64,000 nucleotides of DNA from Chloroflexota bacterium (lineage in GTDB: Bacteria > Chloroflexota > Anaerolineae > Anaerolineales > Villigracilaceae), in assembly GCA_013388855.1 (NCBI GenBank), contig JACAEM010000038.1, positions 62,001 to 126,000 on the forward strand, written 5' to 3'. Positions 1 through 8,756 of this stretch are shown in pieces. The notes under the pieces are model-generated. The model was given only the letters and a program-made list of their open reading frames with translations, did not search any database and was not told where the DNA came from. Made by a program: the position numbers and the translations under genes. How positions within the stretch are numbered: position 1 is the stretch's first letter; each line of letters opens with the position of its first letter.

Positions 1-416
1 TGGACTTCCACCTCATCGGGCAGGGAGTCAGAGCCAAGATTTGTGACTAGCGTCACTGCCGCGCCCGACTTGAGCGCCGGTACGATCAATCCGCGCAGCC
101 GCAGCGGGGCATCATCAAATGCAACCAGCGCCACCTTCCGCGCAGAGGCAGGCAGGTTGAAGCCGCGTCCCAGCGGGCCGCGTAGATGAAGTTCCCGCCC
201 TGGAATCCACGAATCCGGAACCGGGGCGGCGGCGATAAAACCTTGAGGGGTGGAATCCGTAGAAAAGATGGAGGCAGGCAAAGGCGAGTCGGAGGCGTCG
301 CTGGCAAGCAGGTATTGCCCCGGAGCCGGAATCAGGTTCGTGGGGCAAGAAATCCGCGTATGACGGAGTCCATCCTCCAACATCAATTCAACCACTTGTC
401 CTTTGCCTGTATGCAT
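1..416 (-). CDS. FNR-type reductase subunit, PyrK-like (3' end outside window)
   Basis: The minus strand is open from an ATG at 416 to the window edge (138 codons, no stop). The product starts MHTGKGQVVELMLEDG and resembles the FAD-binding beta barrel of ferredoxin-reductase-like proteins. It contains 'APGQYLLAS' and then 'RGPLGRGF', which matches the GPLGxGF motif typical of dihydroorotate dehydrogenase electron-transfer subunits (PyrK). The NAD-binding half and any C-terminal cysteine cluster lie outside the window, so PyrK cannot be separated from related hydrogenase or sulfhydrogenase gamma subunits. It is divergent from the SPFH gene, with a 54-bp spacer. No convincing Shine-Dalgarno was seen. 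Confidence 0.6.
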   Translation of the reverse strand, partial: MHTGKGQVVELMLEDGLRHTRISCPTNLIPAPGQYLLASDASDSPLPASIFSTDSTPQGFIAAAPVPDSWIPGRELHLRGPLGRGFNLPASARKVALVAFDDAPLRLRGLIVPALKSGAAVTLVTNLGSDSLPDEVEV

Positions 417-437
417 ATCGCTATGCTATCATGGCGG

Positions 438-443
438 TATAAT
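438..443 (+). promoter_or_regulatory. -10 box of the SPFH gene
   Basis: A perfect TATAAT lies 27 nt before the ATG at 471, and GGAGGAAC (462-469) gives a strong ribosome binding site. No clear -35 box was found. Confidence 0.45.
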
Positions 444-470
444 AATTTCAACTTTAATTTTGGAGGAACA

Positions 471-1505
471 ATGAATATTGCTGATGTCATCAAATCGTTG
501 GCTGGGCTGGCATGGCTGGCTGTGGTCGGGCTTGGCATTCTTACGATTGCGCGTGCAAGCCGTAACCAAAACGCCAAAGGAATAGGTTCGCTTGTGGTTG
601 GCATGATCGTCCTGGCGGTCGTGCTGACGCTTGTCGGCGCCGGGCTGGTCTTTATCGAGCCTACCGAAGCGGGTGTGGTCATCACCATCCTTGGGGAGGG
701 CGGTCTGCGACCCGAACCGCTTCAGGCAGGTTTGCACTGGATTGTGCCATTCGTAGAAAGAGTCGAACTCTACCCTACCACCACGCAAACTTTCACCATG
801 GCGCGTACATCCGCCGAGGGTGAAAACCAGGGGGAGGTCACCGTCGAAGCCCGCACATCCGATGGACAACGGATCTTTGTTGATTCATCCGTGATTTTCA
901 AGATCGAACCTTCGGCAGTGATCCAGATTCACAAGGCTTGGCAGCGACGGTATCAGGATGACCTGATCCTGCCGCAGGCTCGCGGAATCATTCGTGACGC
1001 CGTTTCGCAGTACCGCGTGGACGAAGTCTTAAGCACCAAGCGGTTCGACATGACCAATCATGTCACCGAAGAGTTGAGAAAAGTCATGGCGGAAAACGGC
1101 TTGACCCTGGTTGACTTTGTGCTGCGCGACATCACCTTCACCGAAGAATATGCCCAATCCATCGAGCAGAAACAGATTGCCGAGCAGCAGGCGCTGCAAG
1201 CCAAGTTTGTGGTCGAGCAGAAAAAACAGGAAGCTGAACAAGCCCGGCAAATCGCGCAGGGTCAGGCGGATGCAGCGGTGATTGCCGCGAAGGGAGCGGC
1301 AGAGGCGCAAATCATCCAGGCGGAGGCGCAGGCGAAAGCCAATGAGTTGATCGGTCAATCGATCCAGGACAACCCGGAAATTTTGCAATACCAATACATC
1401 CTGAAACTGGCGCCAGGTGTGCAGACCATCTTCATCCCTAGCGGTAACCAGTTCATTCTGCCTTTGCCTAATACGACGATCAACCCGGCTGTTGAAACGC
1501 CATAG
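471..1505 (+). CDS. SPFH/prohibitin-family membrane protein
   Basis: A 344-residue protein starting at 471, chosen because GGAGGAAC sits just upstream; an in-frame open stretch reaches back to 186 but overlaps the divergent gene. Two hydrophobic segments (about residues 8-28 and 40-62) are followed by an SPFH/Band-7 domain (about 62-245; 'FIEPTEAGVV', 'GLHWIVPFVERVELYPT') and an Ala/Gln/Glu-rich coiled coil (about 235-300) typical of prohibitin-like scaffold proteins. The family forms membrane-associated oligomers involved in protease control or membrane microdomains. It stands alone here, with no NfeD or FtsH partner, so its partner is unknown. Confidence 0.85.
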   Translation: MNIADVIKSLAGLAWLAVVGLGILTIARASRNQNAKGIGSLVVGMIVLAVVLTLVGAGLVFIEPTEAGVVITILGEGGLRPEPLQAGLHWIVPFVERVELYPTTTQTFTMARTSAEGENQGEVTVEARTSDGQRIFVDSSVIFKIEPSAVIQIHKAWQRRYQDDLILPQARGIIRDAVSQYRVDEVLSTKRFDMTNHVTEELRKVMAENGLTLVDFVLRDITFTEEYAQSIEQKQIAEQQALQAKFVVEQKKQEAEQARQIAQGQADAAVIAAKGAAEAQIIQAEAQAKANELIGQSIQDNPEILQYQYILKLAPGVQTIFIPSGNQFILPLPNTTINPAVETP

Positions 1506-1521
1506 AACAACCCGACAGAGC

Positions 1522-1567
1522 ATGGAAAGTAGAAAGTGGAAACACTCTTCTACTTTCTACTTTCCAT
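1522..1567. terminator. Perfect 16-bp hairpin, possible terminator
   Basis: Arms 1522-1537 and 1552-1567 are perfectly complementary with a 14-nt loop and are followed by TTTTC. The hairpin lies between the SPFH gene and selD. Positions 1517-1539 (left arm plus flanks) recur as an identical 23-bp string at 12501-12523, so this may be a dispersed repeat acting as a terminator. Confidence 0.55.
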
Positions 1568-1580
1568 TTTCATTAACACC

Positions 1581-2639
1581 ATGCCCATTCCTCACTCTGG
1601 ACGCGAAATCCGTCTGACGACACTTTCCGCCTGTGCGGGTTGAGCGTCTAAATTAAGCGCGGATGCGCTGACGCAGGTTCTGCGTCCCATCAAAGACATC
1701 TTTGACGCCGCCTCCTTTCCGGACCTGTTGGTGGGGCTACGGGAACCAGATGACGCGGCTGTTTGGCGTTTGGCTGACAACCAAGCCATCGTAGTCACCA
1801 CCGACTTCTTCACCCCGGTGGTGGACGATGCCTATGACTATGGCTCCATTGCCGCGGCGAACAGCCTCTCAGACGTGTATGCAATGGGCGGGCATCCCTT
1901 CCTGGCGTTGAACGTCGCCGCGCTGCCGGACAATCTGCCGACCGAGGTATCCAGCGAGATCATTCGCGGCGGCGCGGAGAAAGCGCGCGAAGCCGGGGTC
2001 GTCATCGCGGGTGGGCATACGGTCAAGGATAAAGAGCCGAAATATGGGCTTGTCGTCGTCGGCTTTGTCGATCCGCATAAGATGTTGAGCAAAGGCGGGC
2101 TTCAGGTGGGCGACGCGTTGGTCTTGACCAAGCCGCTGGGTTTTGGCGTCACGACAACGGCGCTGAAGCGTGAACAGGCTGATGAACGGGATGTACAGGA
2201 AGCGGTTTTGTGGATGAAACGGTTGAATAAAACAGCAGGTCAACTGGCAAACGAGTTTGGTCTGCGCGGCGGAACGGACATCACCGGTTACAGTCTGCTT
2301 GGTCACGCCATGGAAATGGCGGAGGCTTCGGGAGTCGCGTTGAAGATGGAATTCGCCGGGATCCCATTTGTTTCAGGGGCAAGAAAATACGCCGAGATGG
2401 GCTGTTTCGCCGGCGGGGCATTCGACAATAAAATGTATTTCGAGTCAAAGGTCAAATTTGCCGGTCTGCTCGATGAGCAAAGCCAGATGCTTTTGTTCGA
2501 CCCACAGACGAGCGGAGGATTATTGTTGGGGGTGCCGCAGAATAGATTGGGTGGCTTCATTTCACGTGCGCAGGAGTTGGATCAGTCCGTCTGGGAAATC
2601 GGGCGCGTCGAAGCGGGAGCAGGCATCGAGGTCAGGTAG
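1581..2639 (+). CDS. selD: Selenide, water dikinase (SelD), itself a selenoprotein with Sec at UGA 1641
   Basis: SelD makes selenophosphate from selenide and ATP, the selenium donor for Sec-tRNA and selenouridine synthesis. The frame opens at ATG 1581 (MPIPHSGREIRLTTLSACAG), meets TGA at 1641-1643, and continues as ASKLSADAL in the same frame to 2639. The pattern RLTTLSACAG-U-ASK aligns with the SelD active-site loop (E. coli SYSHGAGCGCK-type; Cys17/Lys20), so the UGA falls exactly on the catalytic Cys/Sec position and the essential Lys follows three residues later. With Sec at residue 21 the protein is 352 residues, normal for SelD. Downstream hallmarks include 'TTDFFTPVVDD', 'NSLSDVYAMGG', 'GGHTVKD' and 'DPQTSGGLL'. 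A caller that treats UGA as stop would give a product starting at 1728 without its active site. Confidence 0.93.
1641..1674 (+). promoter_or_regulatory. UGA(Sec) codon and bacterial SECIS-like hairpin
   Basis: Directly after the UGA (1641-1643) lies a two-part stem. GCGTC (1644-1648) pairs with GACGC (1670-1674), AGCGC (1656-1660) pairs with GCGCT (1665-1669), a 7-nt bulge TAAATTA (1649-1655) sits on the 5' side, and the apical loop is GGAT (1661-1664). The loop begins 17 nt after the UGA and starts with GG, in line with known bacterial SECIS rules (loop about 16-37 nt downstream, G among the first loop bases, unpaired U below it). It should recruit SelB. Confidence 0.88.
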
Positions 2640-2656
2640 AACCGGTTCATCCATAG

Positions 2657-2687
2657 TACAATATGGGTGAGTGAGAAATTTGAAGGA
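2657..2687 (+). promoter_or_regulatory. Possible -10 box and ribosome binding site before the small ORF
   Basis: TACAAT at 2657-2662 and GAAGGA at 2682-2687 precede the ATG at 2690. Together they could start a transcript covering the small ORF and the CNNM gene. No clear -35 box was seen. Confidence 0.35.
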
Positions 2688-2689
2688 CC

Positions 2690-2935
2690 ATGTCTGAAAT
2701 CCCCATAGAAATCAATCATAATTTTTGGTTGTCTATTGCCCTGTCTTCTGGCCGGGCAGAAAATGAATGTGACAGACAACCGCTTCAAATCTCCTGCTCG
2801 GTACGGGACAAGCCAATCCCCATAAAGCAGAATTATCTTTCATATCTTGTCACCGGAAACGTTCCGGATTTGTCTGGTTTAAGCGCCCATATCTTTTATA
2901 CTGACTGGAGAAAATTTCCAGGAAGGAACTCATGA
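2690..2935 (+). CDS. Hypothetical 81-residue protein overlapping the next gene
   Basis: The frame has its own GAAGGA ribosome binding site and ends in an ATGA overlap with the CNNM gene (ATG 2932), a layout seen in coupled genes. The product (MSEIPIEINHNFWLSIALSSG...) has no recognisable domain, signal peptide or membrane segment. Codon use looks less biased than in neighbours and a CCGGAA-ACG-TTCCGG hairpin (2853-2867) lies inside it, so this may instead be a leader region. Confidence 0.3.
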   Translation: MSEIPIEINHNFWLSIALSSGRAENECDRQPLQISCSVRDKPIPIKQNYLSYLVTGNVPDLSGLSAHIFYTDWRKFPGRNS

Positions 2936-4251
2936 GTTATTGGACTGAAGTAATCATCATAGGAGTATTGATTATTCTGAACGGGGTATTGGCAATGTCG
3001 GAAGCGGCGCTGGTTGCCTCGCGTAAAACTAAATTGCAACAGTACGCCAACGAGGGTGATACGTCATCGTCTACCGCATTAAAGTTGATGTCGGATCCGA
3101 ATGTCTTTCTCTCGACAATCCAGATCGGAATCACGTTGATCGGCGTTCTATCCGGCGCAGTCGGTGGAGCGACAATATCGGAACGGCTCGCGCTGGAGTT
3201 TTCCAAAATCCCGACCCTTCAACCGTACAGTGAAGGACTGGCGTTGGGGATTGTGGTTGTGATTATCACGATCCTGTCGCTGTGGCTGGGCGAACTGGTT
3301 CCCAAACGGATGGCGCTTCATAACCCGGAGCAGATTGCCCGCGTGGTGGCGGGACCGATGCTTTTCATCTCAAAAGTATTTTCGCCCATCGTGAAGATTC
3401 TGAGCCGATCCACCGATTTTGTGTTGAGATTGTTCGGTGTGACCGCGTCGAACGAGCCCCCCATCACGGAGGAGGAATTCCAGGTATTGCTCGATCAGGG
3501 TACCCAGGCCGGCGTCTTCGAAGAGGCAGAGCAGGATATGGTGGAAGGGGTGTTCAGCCTCGGTGACCGACGGGTTTATTCGCTCATGACACCCCGGACT
3601 GAAATCGTCTGGTTGGATATCGAAGACAGCATCGAGGAAATCCGGGCCAAGATCGCAGGGAGTGAATTTTCGCGTTTTCCGGTTCGGCAGGATACCCTGG
3701 ATGTGATCCTTGGCATTGTGAAGGCGCGCGATCTGCTCGTGCCAAGTCTGGGCGGGGAAACGATCAAACTAAAGGATCTCTTGCGTCCTGCTTATTTCAT
3801 CCCCGAAACGATGTTCGCTTCGCGCGCCCTGGAAATTTTCAAGGAAAAGGGGACCGAGATTCTGCTGGTAATCGATGAATTCGGCGGCTTGCAAGGGCTG
3901 TTGACGATCAACGACATCCTCGAGGAGATCGTGGGGCAGATCGAGTTGGAGGAACCGCAAGCCACGCAAAGGCAGGATGGATCCTGGCTGTTGGACGGAA
4001 TGCTGGAGGTGGATGAGTTCAAGGAAATATTCAAACTAAGTTCCCTCCCGCATGAGGACGAGTACGAAACCCTGAGTGGGTTTATCATGATGTCGCTGGG
4101 ACGCGTTCCACAGGCGGCAGACCATTTCGAATGGCACGGTTTCCGCTTTGAAGTCATCGACATGGACGGTCGCCGGGTGGACAAAGTGTTGGTGACCACC
4201 CTACCTCAGCGTCCGCTTGCATCAGAACCGATCGGTAATAAGGTGAAATAA
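2932..4251 (+). CDS. CNNM/CorC-family transporter (DUF21-CBS-CorC_HlyC)
   Basis: A 439-residue membrane protein of the hemolysin C/CNNM family, implicated in Mg2+ or Co2+ transport or efflux. The N-terminal DUF21 region (about 1-190) has four hydrophobic helices, with family features 'MSEAALVASRKTKL' and 'LWLGELVPKRMAL'. A CBS pair follows (about 205-330; 'VYSLMTPRTEIVWLD', 'FSRFPV', 'LLVIDEFGGLQGLLTINDILEEIVG') and then a CorC_HlyC domain (about 345-425). AGGAAGGAAC precedes the ATG. The full domain set and length fit the family; the transported ion cannot be told from sequence. Confidence 0.9.
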   Translation: MSYWTEVIIIGVLIILNGVLAMSEAALVASRKTKLQQYANEGDTSSSTALKLMSDPNVFLSTIQIGITLIGVLSGAVGGATISERLALEFSKIPTLQPYSEGLALGIVVVIITILSLWLGELVPKRMALHNPEQIARVVAGPMLFISKVFSPIVKILSRSTDFVLRLFGVTASNEPPITEEEFQVLLDQGTQAGVFEEAEQDMVEGVFSLGDRRVYSLMTPRTEIVWLDIEDSIEEIRAKIAGSEFSRFPVRQDTLDVILGIVKARDLLVPSLGGETIKLKDLLRPAYFIPETMFASRALEIFKEKGTEILLVIDEFGGLQGLLTINDILEEIVGQIELEEPQATQRQDGSWLLDGMLEVDEFKEIFKLSSLPHEDEYETLSGFIMMSLGRVPQAADHFEWHGFRFEVIDMDGRRVDKVLVTTLPQRPLASEPIGNKVK

Positions 4252-4272
4252 TCGCTTTTCATAACCCACAAC

Positions 4273-5022
4273 ATGCCCGGCAATTTCCTACGCGCAGTCA
4301 TCTTTGATTTCGGCGGGACGCTCATGTATGGACGTCAAGCCTGGGAGCCCATCGTCGCTCAAGCAGACGATGCCCTGACCGGTTATCTGCGCTCGCAGGG
4401 GATGGATCTGAACATCACGACATTCCCCCATCAATTCCGCAAACGGCTGGACCAGTATTTCAAACAGCGTGAAAAAGATCTGCTCGAAACAACCTATACA
4501 TCGGTTCTGCGCGAATTGCTTGCAGAAAAGGGATATGACGATGTGCCCGATCATATTCTCCGGAATGCCCTCGACGCCCTGTTCGCTGTAACTCAAAGCA
4601 ACTGGGAATTAGAGGAGGATGCAATTCCCACCCTGCGAAGACTCGAATCGAACGGGTATCGCATGGGGATCATCTCGAACGCAGGCGACGATCAGGATGT
4701 GCAACAACTGGCGCGCCGGTTTGGAATCAGTCAGTTTTTCGATTTCATCCTCACCTCCGCCGCGTGCAGTTACCGTAAACCGCATCCGCGCATCTTCGAG
4801 CTTGCCCTCTCAAATTGGTATTCGCTCCCCTCGGAGGCGGTCATGGTGGGAGATACACTCGAGGCGGATATCGCCGGGGCGCAGAAGGCTGGATTATACG
4901 GGATCTGGATCAGCCGCCGCGCTGCGCCGAGGACAGAAGATCAGCTCCACATCCAGCCAGACGCGAGTCTGTCTTCGTTGTCTGAACTTCCTGCGGCGCT
5001 CGATCGTCTTCAAGTTCAATAG
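4273..5022 (+). CDS. HAD-superfamily hydrolase
   Basis: A 249-residue HAD phosphatase. Motif I is 'VIFDFGGTLMYG' (the expected second Asp is Gly, so DFGGTL replaces DxDGTL as in several HAD subfamilies), motif II 'IISNAGDD', motif III Lys in 'SYRKPHPRIFELAL', and motif IV 'MVGDTLEADIAGAQKAG'. A helical cap lies at about residues 20-105. It follows the CNNM gene by 21 bp and may be co-transcribed. Substrate unknown. Because the second motif I Asp is absent, strong phosphomonoesterase activity should not be assumed. Confidence 0.8.
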   Translation: MPGNFLRAVIFDFGGTLMYGRQAWEPIVAQADDALTGYLRSQGMDLNITTFPHQFRKRLDQYFKQREKDLLETTYTSVLRELLAEKGYDDVPDHILRNALDALFAVTQSNWELEEDAIPTLRRLESNGYRMGIISNAGDDQDVQQLARRFGISQFFDFILTSAACSYRKPHPRIFELALSNWYSLPSEAVMVGDTLEADIAGAQKAGLYGIWISRRAAPRTEDQLHIQPDASLSSLSELPAALDRLQVQ

Positions 5023-5134
5023 CACACACCGACTTGTCAAGCGGATATTGACATTTTCGCTTCCAGCATTGCCGCTTGTGTACGCGTTGGAACGGTTATC
5101 TTATCCATTCAAATGGATGCCCGGCGCATACGTC

Positions 5135-5163
5135 TTGTAATTCCCATTGGAAGCCTATATACT
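5135..5163 (+). promoter_or_regulatory. Promoter of the 5193 gene
   Basis: TTGTAA (5135-5140), a 17-nt spacer and TATACT (5158-5163) match the housekeeping consensus. AAGGAGGAAC (5181-5190) then precedes ATG 5193. Confidence 0.6.
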
Positions 5164-5192
5164 ACCCCCAAAATCGAACTAAGGAGGAACCC

Positions 5193-6077
5193 ATGCAATT
5201 GGATGCCATTCTTGAAGTCACAATCGGACTCGTGCTTACCTGGCTTGTCATCAGCATCGGTGTGATGCAGGTGCAGGAATGGATGGAAAACTGGCTTTCC
5301 TGGCGTTCCCAATATCTGGAGAGAGCGGTTCGCGGCATGTTGGAGGACGAGACGATGAGTGCGCAATTTTTCACCCATCCCTCCATCAAGGCGCTGTACC
5401 GGAAATCAGGGAAGAACATCATGCCGCCCAGTATCCCTCCCGAACGGTTCGCAAAGGTCATCCTCGACATTTTCGTCAATGCCGGCAAGCCCGTTGACCA
5501 AATGCCGGAAGGTCAATGGTCCATCGAAAAGATGCAACACCAGCTCAAGGAAATGCAAAAAACACACCCGGAACTCGCCTTGAAACTCGGCTATATTTTC
5601 AAAGGCATCGACGACACATCGGAAGCTTTGGAGAAGAAACTGGCGGAATGGCACAAAGGGATCGAGGATTGGTTCAACGACGCCATGAGCATGGTGTCGT
5701 TGGAGTATAGAAAGAACGCACAGAAATGGGCGTTTCTCATCGGTCTGTTCATTGCGGCGCTCCTTAACGTGGACACCATCAATATCGCCACACAACTCTG
5801 GCGCGAGCCTCTTCTGCGCGAGACAATTGTCGCCCAAGCGGAGGCACAGGTGGCAGCCGGAATTACAGATTACCAAAGTGTGGTCGCTGATCTCCAATTA
5901 CCTGTTGGCTGGAACGCTAAATCCACGCCGGTTGACCTTTCCGGTTGGCTCTTGAAAGCCTTTGGATTGGTGCTGAGCGGAGCCGCCGCTGCGCAAGGCG
6001 CTCCCTTCTGGTTCGACGCGTTGCGGAAACTGGTCGGATTCAAATCCCAGTCCTCGCAAAAATCAAAATCGGACTAA
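5193..6077 (+). CDS. Uncharacterised membrane protein (294 residues)
   Basis: The start at 5193 is set by AAGGAGGAAC. A hydrophobic helix lies at the N-terminus (about 5-27), followed by a long soluble helical stretch ('WLSWRSQYLERAVRGMLED', 'PPSIPPERFAKVILDIFVNAG'), a second membrane segment near 175-195 ('WAFLIGLFIAALLNVDTINIATQLW') and a third near 250-275 ('LSGWLLKAFGLVLSGAAAAQGAPFWFDAL'). The last motif resembles C-terminal segments of other uncharacterised bacterial membrane proteins, but no named family is recognised. A STAS protein gene follows 40 bp downstream. Confidence 0.75.
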   Translation: MQLDAILEVTIGLVLTWLVISIGVMQVQEWMENWLSWRSQYLERAVRGMLEDETMSAQFFTHPSIKALYRKSGKNIMPPSIPPERFAKVILDIFVNAGKPVDQMPEGQWSIEKMQHQLKEMQKTHPELALKLGYIFKGIDDTSEALEKKLAEWHKGIEDWFNDAMSMVSLEYRKNAQKWAFLIGLFIAALLNVDTINIATQLWREPLLRETIVAQAEAQVAAGITDYQSVVADLQLPVGWNAKSTPVDLSGWLLKAFGLVLSGAAAAQGAPFWFDALRKLVGFKSQSSQKSKSD

Positions 6078-6117
6078 AATAGACCTATTCGCCCAATCAC
6101 CCAGAAGGAGCACCCCC

Positions 6118-6522
6118 ATGGAGATCAAAGTTTCAACTGAAAACGGCAGAGTCCCGGTCACAGTTATGCACGTGGACGGCAACATCGATGCGGCTTCGTA
6201 TGAGACTTTCAAGGCAAAAGCCGATGAACTCATCAAAAATGGCGCACGGCACATCCTGGTGGACCTCCTGCATGCGCCCTTCGTGAGCAGCGCCGGACTC
6301 CGCGCCTTGCACGGAATCTTCAACGACCTGCGTGCAATCAACAAGGATGACGGCATGAGCGATGAAGAAATAAAGAAGGGCATCGGAGACGGAACCTATA
6401 AATCGCCGCATCTGAAATTGCTGAATCTCTCCAACGAGACCCTGACAGCTTTCAAACTCAGCGGGTTCGACATGTACATCGAGACCTTCACCGACAGGAA
6501 GACCGCCATCGCCTCCTACTAA
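6118..6522 (+). CDS. STAS-domain protein (anti-sigma factor antagonist type)
   Basis: A 134-residue single-domain STAS protein. 'VMHVDGNIDAASYETFKAKADELI' is the first strand-helix unit, and 'FVSSAGLRALHGIF' carries the Ser-Ser-(A/S)-G-L site where SpoIIAA/RsbV-type antagonists are phosphorylated. An Asp/Lys-rich insertion of about 25 residues ('INKDDGMSDEEIKKGIGDG') before the last strand is unusual. AAGGAG lies upstream. A PP2C phosphatase of the SpoIIE class (21587-22822) could act on such a protein, but no cognate kinase is adjacent. Confidence 0.82.
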   Translation: MEIKVSTENGRVPVTVMHVDGNIDAASYETFKAKADELIKNGARHILVDLLHAPFVSSAGLRALHGIFNDLRAINKDDGMSDEEIKKGIGDGTYKSPHLKLLNLSNETLTAFKLSGFDMYIETFTDRKTAIASY

Positions 6523-6541
6523 GCCGATGGCTGATGCCACC

Positions 6542-6567
6542 AAAGGACGCGTACGCGCGTCCTTTTT
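6542..6567 (+). terminator. Rho-independent terminator
   Basis: AGGACGCG (6544-6551) pairs with CGCGTCCT (6556-6563) around a TACG loop, followed by TTTTT. Confidence 0.85.
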
Positions 6568-6577
6568 GATTCTCCGC

Positions 6578-6583
6578 TATAAT
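6578..6583 (+). promoter_or_regulatory. -10 box of rarA, near-leaderless
   Basis: TATAAT ends 7 nt before the ATG at 6591, placing the expected transcription start at or next to the start codon. A GATTC (GANTC) site lies at 6568-6572. No Shine-Dalgarno is present. Confidence 0.65.
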
Positions 6584-6590
6584 CCCTGTC

Positions 6591-7997
6591 ATGCCCGATC
6601 TCTTCGACCATGCCATGCAGGAACGGATGAAAAGTGAGGCGCCCCTCGCCGCGCGGATGCGTCCGCGCACACTGGAGGAATACATCGGTCAGGAACACAT
6701 CATCGGCGAAGGCAAGCTTCTGCGCCGCGCCATCGAATCGGATCGCATGTTCTCCTCCATCATTCTGTGGGGACCTCCCGGCACAGGCAAAACCACGCTT
6801 GCCCAAGTCATCGCCAATACCACCAAGAGCCACTTTGTCACCATTTCTGCAATCCTTGCAGGCAAAGCGGATTTGCGCGCCGTCATTGACGAAGCCATCG
6901 AACGCCGGCGCCTGCACAACGAACGCACCATTCTCTTCGTGGATGAGGTTCATCGCTGGAACAAAGCCCAGCAGGACGCGCTTCTGCCGCACGTCGAGGC
7001 GGGAGTCGTCACCCTCATTGGCGCAACAACCGAGAATCCATACTTCGAAGTCATCAAGGCGCTGATCTCGCGTTCGCGCGTTTTCCAGTTACGAAATTTG
7101 AATCAGACCGAGACCGGCATTCTGATCGACCGCGCCCTCACCGACAAGGAACGCGGGTACGGAAACAAGAATATCATCCTTGACCCGGATGCCCGCGCCC
7201 ATTTGATCGAAGTTGCCGGCGGCGACGCGCGCAACGCGTTGAACGCCATTGAACTTGCCGTGGAATCAACCGCTCCCGATAAAGACGGCGTCGTCCACAT
7301 CACATTGGACGTGGCGCAGGAATCCATTCAGCGCCGTGCAGTGCTGTACGACAAGGACGGCGATGCCCACTACGACACGATCAGCGCGTTCATCAAGTCC
7401 GTGCGCGGCTCGGACCCGGATGCCGCTCTTTATTGGCTTGCCAAAATGATCTACGCCGGGGAAGATCCGAAGTTCATCATCCGCCGGTTGATCATCCTAG
7501 CTGGTGAAGATATTGGACTCGCCGACCCGATGGGACTGGTGGTCACTGCGTCAGCCGCCCAAGCCTTTGATTACATCGGCTTGCCCGAAGGCATCTATCC
7601 CATTGTCGAGGCAACGCTCTATCTCGCTACTGCGCCGAAATCCAACAGTGCGGGGGCGTATTTCAAAGCGATGAAGAAAATCGAAGAGGAAGGACAAGTC
7701 TCCGTGCCGCGCCACCTTATGGACGGTAATCGTGATGCTGCTGCGATGGGACACGGAAAAGATTATATCTATCCGCATGAGCACGAAGGACACTTCATTC
7801 CGCAACAATACCTGCCAAAGCGCCTGTTAGGCACCTATTTTTATACTCCATCGCAAGAAGGGTACGAAGCGCAAGTCACAGCGCGACTTGACCTATGGCG
7901 CGAAGCGCAGCGCAAGGCATTGGGAATCACAAAAGTGGAAAATATCCCAGCCATGAGCGAGGAACAGGTTCAGGAAATGAAGAGGAAAATCAAGTAA
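6591..7997 (+). CDS. rarA: Replication-associated recombination protein A (AAA ATPase)
   Basis: RarA/MgsA is a clamp-loader-like AAA+ ATPase acting at stalled replication forks. The 468-residue product has Walker A '[12 protein letters not shown]', Walker B '[22 protein letters not shown]', the sensor region '[13 protein letters not shown]', and the C-terminal MgsA domain ('[18 protein letters not shown]', '[18 protein letters not shown]', '[18 protein letters not shown]'). It normally reads 'HRFNKAQQD'; here the Phe is Trp. Length is normal for the family. The start follows from the near-leaderless promoter. Confidence 0.93.
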   Translation: MPDLFDHAMQERMKSEAPLAARMRPRTLEEYIGQEHIIGEGKLLRRAIESDRMFSSIILWGPPGTGKTTLAQVIANTTKSHFVTISAILAGKADLRAVIDEAIERRRLHNERTILFVDEVHRWNKAQQDALLPHVEAGVVTLIGATTENPYFEVIKALISRSRVFQLRNLNQTETGILIDRALTDKERGYGNKNIILDPDARAHLIEVAGGDARNALNAIELAVESTAPDKDGVVHITLDVAQESIQRRAVLYDKDGDAHYDTISAFIKSVRGSDPDAALYWLAKMIYAGEDPKFIIRRLIILAGEDIGLADPMGLVVTASAAQAFDYIGLPEGIYPIVEATLYLATAPKSNSAGAYFKAMKKIEEEGQVSVPRHLMDGNRDAAAMGHGKDYIYPHEHEGHFIPQQYLPKRLLGTYFYTPSQEGYEAQVTARLDLWREAQRKALGITKVENIPAMSEEQVQEMKRKIK

Positions 7998-8070
7998 GCG
8001 CCGCGTTGAAGGCTGAAAGTTGCAGGTCGCGCAATTTTCAAAACCAAACCCTCAACCTTTACCTTCAAAC

Positions 8071-8706
8071 ATGCCAATCCTTTTACTGATTCGACATGGT
8101 GAAAACGACTTCACCAAAAAACACAAACTTGCAGGGCATCTCCCCGAAGTTCATCTGAATGAACGCGGACAAAAACAGGCTCAAGAGCTGGCAGACGCGT
8201 TGAAAGATGTCCCAATCAAAGCCATCTATTCAAGTCCACTGGAGAGGGCACGAGAGACGGCGGCGCCCATTGCAGAGGCGCGCGGGCTTGAGGTCCAGAT
8301 CGAGACGGGGTTGATCGAGACAAATGTCGGCAAATGGCAGGGACGCTCCCTCGCCATGTTGCGCCTCCAAAAGCGTTGGAAGGTTGTTCAGCACGCCCCA
8401 TCCCGCGCGCAATTCCCCGAAGGGGAGACATTCTACGAATGTCAGGCGCGCGTGGTTGCCGCGCTCGATACAATCATTCAAAAGCACAGACCACAGGATG
8501 TCATCGCCTGTGTCTTCCATGCCGACCCGATCAAACTGGCAGTGTCGCATTACATTGGCATGCCGCTCGATCATTTTCAGCGGCTGGGGTGTGACACCGC
8601 GTCCGTGTCGGCACTTCACATCGGCGAGATGGGCGCAATTCTGATCAAGTTAAACCAACGTCCACCATTCGAGTTTTTGCCGAAGGAAAAGAAAAGCAAA
8701 GCCTGA
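8071..8706 (+). CDS. Histidine phosphatase (phosphoglycerate mutase-like)
   Basis: A 211-residue branch-1 histidine phosphatase. The catalytic motif 'LIRHGENDFTKK' gives the nucleophilic His near residue 8; 'YSSPLERARETAAPIA' supplies the conserved Arg and Glu, and the second His lies in 'IACVFHADPIKLAVSHYIG'. The start at 8071 is chosen because RHG proteins begin shortly before this motif; the open frame extends back to 8020 without homology. Substrate is unclear: CobC-like, phosphoserine phosphatase-like and broad phosphatases share this pattern. The preceding gap holds degenerate GTTGAAGG/CCTTCAAC-like heptamers. Confidence 0.85.
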   Translation: MPILLLIRHGENDFTKKHKLAGHLPEVHLNERGQKQAQELADALKDVPIKAIYSSPLERARETAAPIAEARGLEVQIETGLIETNVGKWQGRSLAMLRLQKRWKVVQHAPSRAQFPEGETFYECQARVVAALDTIIQKHRPQDVIACVFHADPIKLAVSHYIGMPLDHFQRLGCDTASVSALHIGEMGAILIKLNQRPPFEFLPKEKKSKA

Positions 8707-8756
8707 CCAGGTTCGGCTGGAAGGTTTTTGGAGCAAATCCATCAAAAGGAACTTTC

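Noticed and set aside
1728-2639. A 303-residue SelD starting at 1728
   Set aside because: It would lack the active-site loop; the upstream frame matches SelD across a UGA placed at the Sec position with a SECIS-like stem.
4273-4330. Second selenoprotein or recoding site elsewhere in the window
   Set aside because: I looked for conserved Cys positions replaced by in-frame UGA in other genes and saw none beyond selD.
5076-5192. N-terminal extension of the 5193 gene
   Set aside because: A promoter (5135-5163) and AAGGAGGAAC lie inside this extension, so translation starts at 5193.
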